A DNA stretch of 64,000 nt from an uncultured OM182 clade bacterium (GTDB lineage: Bacteria; Pseudomonadota; Gammaproteobacteria; Pseudomonadales; Azotimanducaceae), in contig CAJJAA010000037.1 of the NCBI GenBank assembly GCA_905182025.1, positions 48,446 through 112,445 of the forward strand, written 5' to 3'. The position numbers and the translations under genes are program-made. The notes under the pieces were generated by a model, which saw only the letters and a program-made list of their open reading frames with translations, was not told where the DNA came from and made no database searches. The first letter of the stretch is position 1. Every line of letters begins with the position of its first letter. This document shows, piece after piece, positions 36,193 through 45,690 of this stretch.

Positions 36193-37977
36193 TCAATTGC
36201 GCCGTATTCTTCTGACTAAGAAGGTGATGCCAAATACCAAGACTAGGAGAAGTAGGGCGCCAATAATTGTGAGTTGTGTGCCAAAACGTTGCAACATGCC
36301 GTTTACAAAAACCTGCGTGATCTGGTTGTAACCTTCCGGTACAGGTAAAACATTATTTGAAGTTATGTATTGTTGATAGTGTTGTTGCATGGAAGCAAAT
36401 TTCTCAGGCATCGCTAAAGTTAGGTCGTTAGTCTCGCCCGGGTCGATTGCTATATTGAAAAGATGCCAGCGATTGTCACCGACAGGACCGCGGTTGTAGG
36501 TGATTTTATAGTCCCCTTGGAACAATGCGGCATTGCCGCCAATTTCATAGCCGATTGTATCTTCGCTACTATAGACACGGCTCTTTTCAGCAGAGACCAA
36601 TGGCAGCAGACTGCGACCAATGATGGGTTCTAACTTAACCGAGTTATTAACTTCGGCACTGCTCGGGTTCGCCGCCGATACGCCGGCGAGTTCTAGAATC
36701 GTTGGTGTGATATCGGTCACGTAGGCAAATGCATCGGTCATAGGTGCGGCAACGGATAAAGGTGTGCCAGAGATGATCAGTGGCACTCTAAGTCCACCTT
36801 CGCCTGCGTGGAATTTATAGTAGGCTAATGGCGAGGCCGAGGCGCTAGCGAAGCTTGGGCCTATTGAATTCCAACTACCTTTCAAACCTAGGTTGTCGTA
36901 ATCGGTATCGTAGTCCATTAACCCAAGGAAAAAACCGAGCGCGCCGCTTTCTGGATCAGCAGCACCACCGGGTTCGCTGCCGTTGTCCGAGGTGAAGATA
37001 AAAATGGTGTTGTCGAGCTGCTGGGTTGTTTCTAGATACTCGACCAGTCGTCCTATATGAAAGTCCATCGCTTCGACCATGCCGGCATAGACAGCCATTC
37101 GCTTTGATTGATAGCGACGCTGGTCAGCCGACAGTGAGTGCCAGTCATCCGTGGTATGCATTGCCTGCATGGGCGTGTCGGCGGCGATAATGCCAAGCTC
37201 GATGGCCTTTGCTCGACGCTGTTGCCTTAACTCGGACCAGCCCTGGTCATAGACACCCAGGTACCTGTCAGTGAATTCTTGTGGTGCTTGAACCGGTAAA
37301 TGAACGGCTTGGAAGGGTAGGTAAACAAAAAAAGGTTCGGCGTCAGCTAAGTTGCTGTCGATATATTCGATGGTTTTGTCGACCAAAAAACGTGATGAAT
37401 AAAAATCCGCTGGCAGGTTCGTCTCGATGTCATCTTCGAACCAGTTGGCCTTCTCATAAATCGGTAGGTAGGGTTTTTGCTCCCAGTTATCAGCCCCGCT
37501 GTCAGCCATAGCCACACTGCGCTCAAAACCTCTTTGTCCTGGCAGCAGATCGGGTGTTTGTCCTAAATGCCATTTACCCGACATATATGTGTGGTATCCA
37601 GCATCACGTAACAGTGTTGCGACCGTCACGACGTTATGGCCGAGGGTTCCTTGATAGTTCGCGTGAAGTTTCTGTTCTGGCGGAATGGCTTCGGGAATGT
37701 TGGGGACACCATTACGATGGCTATCGACGCCGGTCAGCAACATAGCTCTTGAAGGCGCACAACTCGCGGCGGTGTGATAGTTGGTGAATCGAATACCATC
37801 GTTGGCAAGTTGAGACAGCGTAGGCGTGTTAATTTCACTGCCGTAGGATGCTATATCTGTGAAGCCGAGATCATCAGCTAATATTAATACGATGTTGGGT
37901 TGAGGCGCAGCGAAAGCAAGCGACGAGCACAGTAGCGCCGCGGCGATGCTTGCTATAGGGCGGGTTGGTAGTCTCAT
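36193..37977 (-). CDS. Arylsulfatase-type sulfatase, exported and C-terminally anchored
   Basis: A 594-residue sulfatase. It has a signal peptide (~1-23) and the metal-binding ILADDLGF (Asp35, Asp36). The formylglycine motif is CAPSRAMLLTG with Cys73, and GKWHLG and SDNGSE follow as further active-site blocks. A C-terminal membrane helix (LLLLVLVFGITFLV) followed by RRIRRN should anchor it. It hydrolyses sulfate esters in the envelope and needs a formylglycine maturation enzyme not seen here. Substrate unknown. Confidence 0.93.
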   Translation of the reverse strand: MRLPTRPIASIAAALLCSSLAFAAPQPNIVLILADDLGFTDIASYGSEINTPTLSQLANDGIRFTNYHTAASCAPSRAMLLTGVDSHRNGVPNIPEAIPPEQKLHANYQGTLGHNVVTVATLLRDAGYHTYMSGKWHLGQTPDLLPGQRGFERSVAMADSGADNWEQKPYLPIYEKANWFEDDIETNLPADFYSSRFLVDKTIEYIDSNLADAEPFFVYLPFQAVHLPVQAPQEFTDRYLGVYDQGWSELRQQRRAKAIELGIIAADTPMQAMHTTDDWHSLSADQRRYQSKRMAVYAGMVEAMDFHIGRLVEYLETTQQLDNTIFIFTSDNGSEPGGAADPESGALGFFLGLMDYDTDYDNLGLKGSWNSIGPSFASASASPLAYYKFHAGEGGLRVPLIISGTPLSVAAPMTDAFAYVTDITPTILELAGVSAANPSSAEVNNSVKLEPIIGRSLLPLVSAEKSRVYSSEDTIGYEIGGNAALFQGDYKITYNRGPVGDNRWHLFNIAIDPGETNDLTLAMPEKFASMQQHYQQYITSNNVLPVPEGYNQITQVFVNGMLQRFGTQLTIIGALLLLVLVFGITFLVRRIRRN

Positions 37978-38089
37978 CTGGCGTTGCCCGTGTATTTGCT
38001 AAGGAACCCAGCATCGAAGATGCCGGGGTTATAGGTTGGGATGGATCTTGGTTAAATGGCGATCAGTTTGCAGGTGCTGCAGCGGCGAC

Positions 38090-38563
38090 TTAGGGCGTCG
38101 CTGGGGCCTTAGTTGTAGATGATATCGCCGGGTCGAGCACGCCATCAGGTGTCATATAAACATCCTGAATACCGCGCATATTGTCGATAATTGTGTCTGC
38201 TTGGGCTTGGGTTAGGCCATGTTGAGCGCTGGCTTTAAGTGTATCCATGTCTTTCAGTAGGCCAGCCTTGTACTTGTCGACACACTTTCGCCACTTCTGT
38301 TCCTTCTTTTGCATCCGTCTCAGCGTGTAGGAATCTACGTCTGAATTGTCGACCGTGCCGCCGCCTGAGAACATGTCGACGCCGCTGGACGATTGAGTAG
38401 GCGCGGTGCCTGTGGCTTTAGTGCTGGCGAATTTAGTCGGCTTTTTACAGGTGTTTTCTGGCATGTCGTAATCCAGTGCCGCTTGTACCTTCTTGTGTGT
38501 TTTAGCATTAACCAAATGAGGGGCCACTAAAATAAATATAAAAATAATAAGCTTCGTTTTCAT
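38090..38563 (-). CDS. Secreted hypothetical protein
   Basis: About 157 residues from ATG 38563 with AGGA seven bases upstream. A signal peptide (KLIIFIFILVAPHLVNA) precedes a Thr/Ser/Lys-rich region (TKATGTAPTQSSSG) and a helical part (MQKKEQKWRKCVDKY). The protein ends in a low-complexity Ala/Thr/Pro tail. Two Cys could pair. No family recognised. Confidence 0.65.
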   Translation of the reverse strand: MKTKLIIFIFILVAPHLVNAKTHKKVQAALDYDMPENTCKKPTKFASTKATGTAPTQSSSGVDMFSGGGTVDNSDVDSYTLRRMQKKEQKWRKCVDKYKAGLLKDMDTLKASAQHGLTQAQADTIIDNMRGIQDVYMTPDGVLDPAISSTTKAPATP

Positions 38564-38692
38564 TACCAGATCCTTTTTTTTTAATATACCGACATCAAAA
38601 AACATAGTCCATATTTGATAAGAGTCCACATTGCTCTAATAAAGCGCTCGAATGACCTGAAAGGCATTCTGGCTAGGGGCTAGGGCTAGATG

Positions 38693-39811
38693 CTATAGCC
38701 AAACCTCAAGATTGTTTTCACGACCGATTCTACGGTTCAACTTCGTTGTTAAGATGCTCTGCAAATTACAGGCTTCAAAGAGCGATAGCACGTCCGCTTG
38801 ATCTGCGCTGTCGAGTGATTCGAATAAATCCTGCACGCGTTGCAATAAGTAGAAGCGATAGGGTTGTGCCAATGCATTGATGGTTGCGCCTCTCAGTTCA
38901 AACGAACACAGACCGACACCTCTAATGGCTTCGGTGCCCGGATGCAGATCCTGTTGCTTATCAAGCCACTCATTGATGCAATTCGCCGCAGCGATTGTCT
39001 CGGGTACAAAGTCGATTGCGACCTGTTGCAGCAGAGTGATCAATGATTCCGGTATTTCATCGCTGGGCAGGTATTCGCCTGTCTGATCTTCAAACTCGAC
39101 CAGGTCCAATTCGGGTCGATTCATGCGTTCAACCCAGCGATACAGTTGTACGGCTTTTGCCTGCATCAAAGATAGAGGTTTAGGGTCGCGGCCGAGATGA
39201 CCGTAGAGTGGCGCAATCATGCCAAAGTCGCCGATGGATGGTTTGCTGCCGAATAAATAGGGGTACGCGGAAAAATGCGCATTCAGGGCTTCTAACCATT
39301 CAATGTAAAGCGCCTCAATCACAGAGAAGTTCTCGGCTACCGCGCCAAAGCCCTTTCCTGCTGCGCGCATGCGATCGGTGGCCTTATCTGCTTTTTCCTC
39401 TCTGCCGGGACCTCGCGGAATCGCGGACTGAAAATGAAAGCGTAGTAGATTCAAGTTTTCTTCTGGGAAATCCCAGCGATAGTGCATGGCGGGACGCAGC
39501 AACCCTTCGGCTCCAACGACGTCGAATAAACGACTGAGCACCTTTTGCTTCGGTGTTGTTGGCGAATAAGTGTTGCCGCTGAGCGTCTCATAGTGATCGA
39601 TGATTGCTGCACCATCGCGGATGACAGAGCCTTCGGCTGTTTCGAGTGTCGGCATGCCTGCTCTGCCGCCAGCCTGCGGGACAACGTCTCGAATGTAGTG
39701 CTCCGTTATTGGCGACACCTCGTTGTAGGCAACGCCGGCCTTGATCAGGTAGCTTCGGGCACGGCCTGTATAGAGTGAAATCGGAATGCCGTACAGGGTA
39801 GCGTTGGACAT
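38693..39811 (-). CDS. Glutathione S-transferase N-domain protein, extended
   Basis: The first ~80 residues match a GST thioredoxin-fold domain (LYTGRARSYLIKAGV, AGMPTLETAEGSVIRDGAAI). A long helical part follows (~372 residues in total), about 150 residues more than a normal GST. The tail (INEWLDKQQDLHPGTEAI, RFYLLQRVQDLFESLD) fits an extra GST C-terminal domain. Reaction unknown. A 15-bp palindrome lies 23 bp upstream of the start and may be an operator. It diverges from the nitronate monooxygenase gene. Confidence 0.8.
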   Translation of the reverse strand: MSNATLYGIPISLYTGRARSYLIKAGVAYNEVSPITEHYIRDVVPQAGGRAGMPTLETAEGSVIRDGAAIIDHYETLSGNTYSPTTPKQKVLSRLFDVVGAEGLLRPAMHYRWDFPEENLNLLRFHFQSAIPRGPGREEKADKATDRMRAAGKGFGAVAENFSVIEALYIEWLEALNAHFSAYPYLFGSKPSIGDFGMIAPLYGHLGRDPKPLSLMQAKAVQLYRWVERMNRPELDLVEFEDQTGEYLPSDEIPESLITLLQQVAIDFVPETIAAANCINEWLDKQQDLHPGTEAIRGVGLCSFELRGATINALAQPYRFYLLQRVQDLFESLDSADQADVLSLFEACNLQSILTTKLNRRIGRENNLEVWL

Positions 39812-39833
39812 AATATTGAGCCTTCAAAAAATG

Positions 39834-39848
39834 TAATGTATAACATTA
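39834..39848. promoter_or_regulatory. Palindrome TAATGT-ATA-ACATTA upstream of GST gene
   Basis: A 15-bp inverted repeat with perfect six-base arms in the GST/nitronate monooxygenase divergent region. Its size and place suit a dimeric repressor such as a TetR- or MarR-type protein. No such regulator is encoded in the window. Confidence 0.4.
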
Positions 39849-40090
39849 ATATTGGATATTGAGCAAGTCAGGCGTCAAAAGCCTGCTGATTGCGGTTCTT
39901 GGTAGCCTCACAGTATTATGGGTCATATCGATATGCGATTTATATCTTGAATCAATCACATAGTTTTTGCATTCAACAGGGTTGCCCATGTACCCTTCGC
40001 ACGGTGAAGTTAACCTTACAAAACCGACCACATGAACGACGTCAATGGTCTTGCAACACAGTTTTTGAATTACCTTTTTTGGAGAAATAA

Positions 40091-41068
40091 ATGAAAACGC
40101 GAATCACTGAACTATTCGGCATCGAACATCCAATTATTCAAGGTGGCATGCACTTTGTAGGATTAGCAGAAATGGCAGCTGCCGTATCCAATGCGGGCGG
40201 ATTAGGCATCATTACTGGCTTGACGCAGGGAACACCTGAGAAGCTAGAGAAAGAGATAGCTCGTTGTAAGGAAATGACGGACAAGCCCTTTGGCGTCAAC
40301 ATGACTTTCCTACCCGCAGTGACACCTCCAGACTACCCCGGTCTATTCGAAGTTATCATTAAGAGCGGTATCAAGGCAGTCGAAACAGCGGGTAACAACC
40401 CGGCAAAGTGGTTGCCGATGTTGAAAGAACACGACATTAAAGTTATTCATAAATGTACGGCGGTTCGGCACGCGCTTAAGGCAGAAAAAATTGGCTGTGA
40501 CGCTGTGTCAGTTGATGGCTTTGAATGTGGTGGTCATCCCGGTGAAGATGATATTCCAAATTTTATCCTACTGCCCAGAGCAGCTGAAGAGCTCACAATT
40601 CCCTTCGTATCATCCGGCGGCATGGCAGATGCTCGCAGCTTAGTTGCCTCGTTGGCAATGGGTGCAGAAGGTATGAATATGGGAACGCGCTTTATCGCAA
40701 CGAAAGAAGCGCCCGTGCATGACAACGTCAAGCAAGCGATCGTTAACGCCTCTGAACTTGATACACGTCTTATTATGCGGGGTCTTCGAAACACTGAGCG
40801 CGTATTGAACAATTCAGGCGTAGAACGTTTGATGGAAAAAGAGAAAGCGATGGGTGACGCACTTAAGTTCGAAGATATCATTGGCGAAGTCGCTGGCATC
40901 TATCCTAAAGTGATGATCGATGGTGATGTTGAGGCCGGTGCTTGGTCCTGTGGCATGGTTGCTGGTTTAATCCATGATGTGCCGAGTGTTCAGGAACTGA
41001 TGGATCGAATCATGAGCGAAGCTGAAACGATTATTACAGAGCGTTTGGCAAAAATGCAGGTTGCCTGA
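40091..41068 (+). CDS. Nitronate monooxygenase (2-nitropropane dioxygenase family)
   Basis: A 325-residue FMN TIM-barrel enzyme. Motifs: HPIIQGGMHFVG (~13), KPFGVNMTFLPA (~65), DAVSVDGFECGGHPG (~139) and FVSSGGMADARSLVASLAMGAEGMNMGTRF (split across ~165-195). It resembles NMO and FabK-type enoyl reductases; NMO converts alkyl nitronates to aldehydes. GGAG lies six bases before the ATG. The terminator at 41103-41131 closes the transcript. Confidence 0.9.
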   Translation: MKTRITELFGIEHPIIQGGMHFVGLAEMAAAVSNAGGLGIITGLTQGTPEKLEKEIARCKEMTDKPFGVNMTFLPAVTPPDYPGLFEVIIKSGIKAVETAGNNPAKWLPMLKEHDIKVIHKCTAVRHALKAEKIGCDAVSVDGFECGGHPGEDDIPNFILLPRAAEELTIPFVSSGGMADARSLVASLAMGAEGMNMGTRFIATKEAPVHDNVKQAIVNASELDTRLIMRGLRNTERVLNNSGVERLMEKEKAMGDALKFEDIIGEVAGIYPKVMIDGDVEAGAWSCGMVAGLIHDVPSVQELMDRIMSEAETIITERLAKMQVA

Positions 41069-41102
41069 TTTCCCAACCTAATTGATGGTGTTTTAGAAAC
41101 AG

Positions 41103-41131
41103 AAAAGGCAGCGTTTATCGCTGCCTTTTTT
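41103..41131. terminator. Rho-independent terminator, bidirectional
   Basis: AAAAGGCAGCG and CGCTGCCTTTT form an 11-bp stem with a TTTAT loop, followed by more U residues. It serves the nitronate monooxygenase gene on plus and, by its A-run, also the CYP153 gene on minus. Confidence 0.9.
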
Positions 41132-41151
41132 GTTTGCAACGGGCGATAAAT

Positions 41152-42474
41152 CTAGTGTGGATGGACAATCACTTGAAGGTCCGTTATCCCGCGTACGAAG
41201 CTTGAAAGCAGGCGCTCTGGTTTCGCTACAACTTCTACCTGCTTGAATCTAGGTAGAATTTCTTCCCACAGAATCCGTAATTGCATTTCAGCTAAGCGAT
41301 TACCCATACAGCGATGGATGCCGAAACCGAAGGAGAGATGATGCCTTGCCTTGGCTCGATCAATGATGAAATCATCGGGTCGGTCAATCACAGTTTCATC
41401 TCTGTTGCCTGAGACATACCACATAAGGAGCTGCTCACCTTTCTTAATTTTTTTGCCGCCGATCTCGACATCCTGATTGGCTGTCCTGCGCATATAAGGC
41501 AAGGGTGTTTGCCAGCGAATAATTTCGGCTACCATATTTGGAATGAGCGAAGGGTCAGCTCGAAGCTTGTCGTACTCCGCAGGGTTTTGGTTCAACGCCA
41601 GTACGCCGGCACTCATGGAGTTACGTGTCGTGTCGTTGCCACCAACAATAAGTAGTATTAAATTGCCTAGAAACTCAAAAGGCTTCATGTCTTTGGTATC
41701 TTTACCGTGCGCCAGCATGGAAACCAGATCTGATCCTGGCACTTCTTGATTAATTCGCTCGTTCCATAGTCGTGTGAAGTACTCAAGACATTCCATCAAC
41801 TCATCACGTCTTTGTTCCATCGAGTCGACAATGCCCGTGCCGGGAGGTGCTGTTGCGACGTCAGACCATCGCGTCAGTTTGCGTCTGTCATCGAACGGGA
41901 AATCAAACAAAGTTGCCAGCATTTGAGTCGTTAACTCAATCGAAACTAAATCGACCCAGTTAAAGGCTTTGCCCACAGGTAGGCTGTCGAGGATTTTTTG
42001 AGTTCTGCCCCGTATCGTCGCTTCCATTTTTGCCAGGTTCGGTGGTGCGACTACGCCGCTGACCGTCGCCCGTTGCAAATCATGTTTGGGCGGATCCATA
42101 GATATAAAGTTGCTGAAGGCGATTTCTTCAGGATCTTTTTCTGCATCGAGACGAGGCCCAATGGATATGCCATGAGCTGAAGAGAACAAATCGTGGTTCT
42201 TGTCGACGTACATGATGTCTTCAAATTTGGTTATCGACCAGTAACGCCCAAATTCTGGTGATTCATTGAGGTGCACGGGGTCTTCAGCTCTTAAACGACG
42301 AAAATGCTCCCAATGAAGGTCCTGTTGGAACAATCGACCATCGATCGGATTGATGTCTTCGATCGGTACGCTATAGGGGTCTTCAATTACAGGTGGCGCA
42401 TCCTCCCTAAGAAACGGGCTCATAAATGTTCGCATTTTTTGTTCTTTCGAAGGTGTCTCTGCTTGTTCGCTCAT
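41152..42474 (-). CDS. Cytochrome P450, CYP153-like alkane/fatty acid omega-hydroxylase
   Basis: A 440-residue P450 that follows CYP153 (bacterial alkane hydroxylase) closely. It shares FISMDPPKHDLQR, VSGVVAPPNL, LVSIELTTQMLATLFDFP, LIVGGNDTTRNSMS (I-helix) and IIRWQTPLPYMRR. The haem loop SFGFGIHRCMGNRLAEMQLRIL is also shared. CYP153 enzymes add a terminal hydroxyl to medium-chain alkanes and acids. Ferredoxin and reductase genes are usually adjacent but none are seen here. The ATG at 42474 is chosen; ATG 42501 and TTG 42513 are alternatives. Confidence 0.9.
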   Translation of the reverse strand: MSEQAETPSKEQKMRTFMSPFLREDAPPVIEDPYSVPIEDINPIDGRLFQQDLHWEHFRRLRAEDPVHLNESPEFGRYWSITKFEDIMYVDKNHDLFSSAHGISIGPRLDAEKDPEEIAFSNFISMDPPKHDLQRATVSGVVAPPNLAKMEATIRGRTQKILDSLPVGKAFNWVDLVSIELTTQMLATLFDFPFDDRRKLTRWSDVATAPPGTGIVDSMEQRRDELMECLEYFTRLWNERINQEVPGSDLVSMLAHGKDTKDMKPFEFLGNLILLIVGGNDTTRNSMSAGVLALNQNPAEYDKLRADPSLIPNMVAEIIRWQTPLPYMRRTANQDVEIGGKKIKKGEQLLMWYVSGNRDETVIDRPDDFIIDRAKARHHLSFGFGIHRCMGNRLAEMQLRILWEEILPRFKQVEVVAKPERLLSSFVRGITDLQVIVHPH

Positions 42475-42715
42475 GGCTTTGTTACCTATTGGCTTTAGCA
42501 TTGGTCTTTTCAAATATACTAACAGAATTTCGACGAATGCAAATTAGCGGGCACAGCGCTCGTTAGATTAATAAGGAATATCATACTGATGCGTCGTTCG
42601 CTTTAGGCGCCTTAGTGATCGGTCGAATTTGTTTCTTACTTCATGGTCCAGATAGAGGTGGTGGGATAAGAATCAACCGTGTAATACTAAGCGCTCAAAT
42701 TATTGGGGACATCCT

Positions 42716-43969
42716 ATGGAAAACACTTTCAGGCTTTTTACTCTGGTCGTGACATTATCCATGCTCGCCGCTTGCGATGACTTCTCAGGGTCGTCGGAAA
42801 ACAGCAAGCCGTTAGATGCGGCAACGGTTCATGCCAATGCGTTAGTGCTGGATGCGCATGCAGATATCGAGATCCCCGGTAAAGAAGATCGTTATGCTGG
42901 CGCCGACGGTAAGTCGAAAGTTGAACCTCCAAAAATGCGTGCGGGTGGTGTTGACGCGGTCGTTATGGCGGTGGCCGTAGGGCCGGGTCCTCGAGATGCG
43001 GAGGGTTACGCGCAGGCACGTAAGAAAGCCGATGAAGAGCTGCAGTCTATTTTGGATCTGACCGCTGACCCCAGTGATGATGTTGTTCTTGTGCGTTCGG
43101 CCGATGAGTTGGAGGCTGCCCATGCGAATAATCAGCGCGCGCTTATTTTGGGTTTTCAGAACGCGAGAATCATTGGTACAGATGTCGATGGACTTGATCA
43201 ATTCTATGCTGCTGGTGTTCGTGTATTTGCTTTGACGCATATGGGTCACAACGATTTTGCTGACTCTTCGCGACCTGTATTTAGTGCTGCAACTGGCAAG
43301 CATGAAGTGACGCAAGAGCACGGTGGTTTGTCAGACCTCGGTCGGCAAGCCATTGTCAGGATTAATGAATTGGGCGGCATCGTTGATGTGTCTCAACTCT
43401 CCACGCCGGCGACACTGCAAGTGTTGGCGCTTTCAACTGCACCCGTAATCGCTAGCCATTCAAACGTGCGTCAACTTTCAGACGTCAGTCGAAATCTTTC
43501 TGACGAAGAAATTGATCGCATTGGTGAAGTTGGCGGTGTGATTCACGTTGCGCCTTTTAGAGGTTATTTGTTCGACTCGACCAATGATGAATTGGTCGCA
43601 GCGATTCGACAAGCACGTCGAGCGGTCAATATCTCCGAGGATTACCTGTATCCCTTTGAGCTGTATTGGGAAATCAAAGACCCTGCTGTACAAAAATCTT
43701 TTCTTACTGCTGTAAGCGATTTACTCGGACCGGGCAGCGTCGATGACATGCTGAATCATATTGACTATATCGTCGCGCGCATTGGTATCGACCATGTAGG
43801 TATTGGTACCGACTTTAACCATGGTAGCGGTATCGAAGGCTACGATGATGCCAGTGAAGCGCTGAACGTGACCATTGGATTGTTAGCAAGAGGTTACACG
43901 GCGGAGGAAATCGAAAAAATCTGGGGTGGAAACTTCCTGCGTGTTTTTCGCGAAGTTGCATCGAAGTAA
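42716..43969 (+). CDS. Membrane dipeptidase family (M19) lipoprotein
   Basis: A 417-residue exported protein with a lipobox (MLAAC, Cys at ~20). The M19 zinc site is visible as LDAHADI (~46), SHSNVR (~246) and GIGTDFNHG (~360). Renal-type dipeptidases cleave D- or L-dipeptides; here an envelope peptide or amide hydrolase is likely. GGGGAC precedes the ATG by six bases. A hairpin follows the stop. Confidence 0.88.
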   Translation: MENTFRLFTLVVTLSMLAACDDFSGSSENSKPLDAATVHANALVLDAHADIEIPGKEDRYAGADGKSKVEPPKMRAGGVDAVVMAVAVGPGPRDAEGYAQARKKADEELQSILDLTADPSDDVVLVRSADELEAAHANNQRALILGFQNARIIGTDVDGLDQFYAAGVRVFALTHMGHNDFADSSRPVFSAATGKHEVTQEHGGLSDLGRQAIVRINELGGIVDVSQLSTPATLQVLALSTAPVIASHSNVRQLSDVSRNLSDEEIDRIGEVGGVIHVAPFRGYLFDSTNDELVAAIRQARRAVNISEDYLYPFELYWEIKDPAVQKSFLTAVSDLLGPGSVDDMLNHIDYIVARIGIDHVGIGTDFNHGSGIEGYDDASEALNVTIGLLARGYTAEEIEKIWGGNFLRVFREVASK

Positions 43970-44004
43970 AATCGGCTCGACCACCAAGGTCGTGGTCAAG
44001 CGAA

Positions 44005-44034
44005 CAGATTCAAACCTCTCTGGGTTTGAATCTG
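44005..44034. terminator. Hairpin between convergent genes
   Basis: CAGATTCAAACC and GGTTTGAATCTG form a perfect 12-bp stem around a six-base loop. It ends the dipeptidase gene and, from the other strand, the small membrane protein at 44056. There is no clear U-tract. A shorter GACCAC/GTGGTC repeat lies just upstream. Confidence 0.6.
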
Positions 44035-44055
44035 CCTAATTGTTGAAGCCTCATG

Positions 44056-44526
44056 TTAGCCGCGAGACAGTTTGAAAACAGCGGTAGAATCTTTCGCATC
44101 TTCTGCAGCAGGAAAGCTGTTGACGATGTCAGCATAGTCAGCACGATACTTATCCATGTAAGCCGTTATAACCGGCTGCCAGCCTGTCGCTAGCATCGAT
44201 GCATTTAGACGATAGGTATTGTCACCTAAGCGCATATCAACATCGCCTCCCTGGCCTAACATCTTTACCCAACCGCTTTCTTTACTGCCGACGATGTACA
44301 AATCATTTTCGTATTGGATTACCCAGATAATCACGACCCGTGGGATTGTGCCGGGCACTTTTAGGCGAATTTCATGCTCAGCAGATGTATTGCCCCACAC
44401 GGCTGGCGTCGCAGTCTGTGTTCCGCCGATGAAAACCCCCGGCATAGGGCCTATTGGCGCTAAACCAATCAATATCACGACCAGCAGTGAAACAACCAAA
44501 GCCGCTATTTTGAGCATTTTGTTCAT
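44056..44526 (-). CDS. Membrane-anchored hypothetical, split-barrel nitroreductase-like
   Basis: A 156-residue protein with an N-terminal membrane anchor (IAALVVSLLVVILIGLAPIG). The rest (VVIIWVIQYENDLYIVGSKESGWVK, split at V) resembles the beta-barrel of deazaflavin-dependent nitroreductase or pyridoxamine oxidase-like proteins, where a GW-x-K stretch holds the flavin phosphate. This is a fold-level guess. AAGGAGAA precedes the ATG. Function unknown. Confidence 0.7.
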   Translation of the reverse strand: MNKMLKIAALVVSLLVVILIGLAPIGPMPGVFIGGTQTATPAVWGNTSAEHEIRLKVPGTIPRVVIIWVIQYENDLYIVGSKESGWVKMLGQGGDVDMRLGDNTYRLNASMLATGWQPVITAYMDKYRADYADIVNSFPAAEDAKDSTAVFKLSRG

Positions 44527-44717
44527 CGGTATTCTCCTTGTTTTAATAAGATTAGCATGCCGCTAGGCACGACAACTAACCTGCTTGGCTGACCCTTGTC
44601 GAGCGTCCATCTATTGCCGTTCATATGTGTTGACTATTTAGCTTGCTCGCGATGGCGCTAGCAAGAGCACTTCATTTAGACTCAAGGCAGCTCAAAATCA
44701 ACCAAATGGGAATACTC

Positions 44718-45593
44718 ATGGAACAGGTCGTAGGAAAAGTTGCATTCATTACAGGCGGAGCCAGCGGTTTAGGTCTAGCGATGGCGCGCTCATTTACTGG
44801 CGCTGGTATGAAGGTTGTCATTGCTGATATCGAAGACGCCGCATTGGAAGCCGCAAGAGTTGAGTTTGATGATACAAATGCCGATGTGATTACGATGAAA
44901 GTCGATGTGACTGATCGGCAGGCCATGCAGAAGGCGGCGGAAGATACGATTGCAGCCTTTGGCAAAGTCCATGTGGTCTGTAACAACGCAGGTGTGGCGC
45001 TCAGCGGCAACATTGCGGATATGAGTTATAAAGATTGGGACTGGGTGACGCGGGTTAACCTCGATGGGGTTGTGAACGGCATGGTGACCTTTATAAATTT
45101 GATCAAGTCACATGGCGAAGGTGGCCATTTTGTTAACACGGCATCAATGGCCGGGCAGGTGGGTATGCCTGGACTCAGTGTTTACAACACAACCAAATTT
45201 GCGGTTGTCGGTATGTCTGAAGCGATGCGTCAAGATCTTGAACCCTTTGGTATTGGTACATCAGTGTTATGCCCTGGTTTTGTTGCGACAGACATTTATA
45301 CCTCTGAGCGCAATCGTCCCGACACACTTGGCGGCGTTGAAGCGTCGGGGTTCGATCTGGCAGCACAACAGGATGGTGATAGTGATCCCGAGCGAAGTGA
45401 AGCATTGCAAAATGCCTTAGCAACGATGATGCCCGCAGAAATCATTGGCGATATGGTTTTACACGCCATTCAGAAAGATGAATTTTACATTTTGAGTCAT
45501 ACCGAGTTTAAGGAAGGTGTTGCAGCAAGAGGTCAGGCAATTAGTGATTCTTTTGACTTCTGGGCGAACTATCGACGGGAACACAACTTGTAG
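44718..45593 (+). CDS. SDR family oxidoreductase
   Basis: A 291-residue short-chain dehydrogenase: TGGASGLG (~11), NNAGV (~89), NTASMAGQVGMPGLSVYNTTK with the YxxxK pair (~160), and a C-terminal tail longer than the minimal family. The tail with DGDSDPERSEAL is typical of SDRs in steroid and terpene catabolic regions. ATG 44718 with GGGA seven bases before is chosen over ATG 44706 and TTG 44643. A GPH transporter gene follows 97 bp later. Confidence 0.88.
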   Translation: MEQVVGKVAFITGGASGLGLAMARSFTGAGMKVVIADIEDAALEAARVEFDDTNADVITMKVDVTDRQAMQKAAEDTIAAFGKVHVVCNNAGVALSGNIADMSYKDWDWVTRVNLDGVVNGMVTFINLIKSHGEGGHFVNTASMAGQVGMPGLSVYNTTKFAVVGMSEAMRQDLEPFGIGTSVLCPGFVATDIYTSERNRPDTLGGVEASGFDLAAQQDGDSDPERSEALQNALATMMPAEIIGDMVLHAIQKDEFYILSHTEFKEGVAARGQAISDSFDFWANYRREHNL

Positions 45594-45690
45594 CCAGCTT
45601 CTAATCGAGATGCGCCAACAGTGTTATTTTGGCGAATCTTGGTTATTGTCTGTGGCTCGCAATTTTATGTAAAAATTTTGGTAGCAATTT

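Noticed and set aside
42842..43321. Minus-strand 159-codon frame within the dipeptidase gene
   Set aside because: It lies opposite strongly conserved M19 motifs and is Arg/His/Thr-rich in a shadow-like way.
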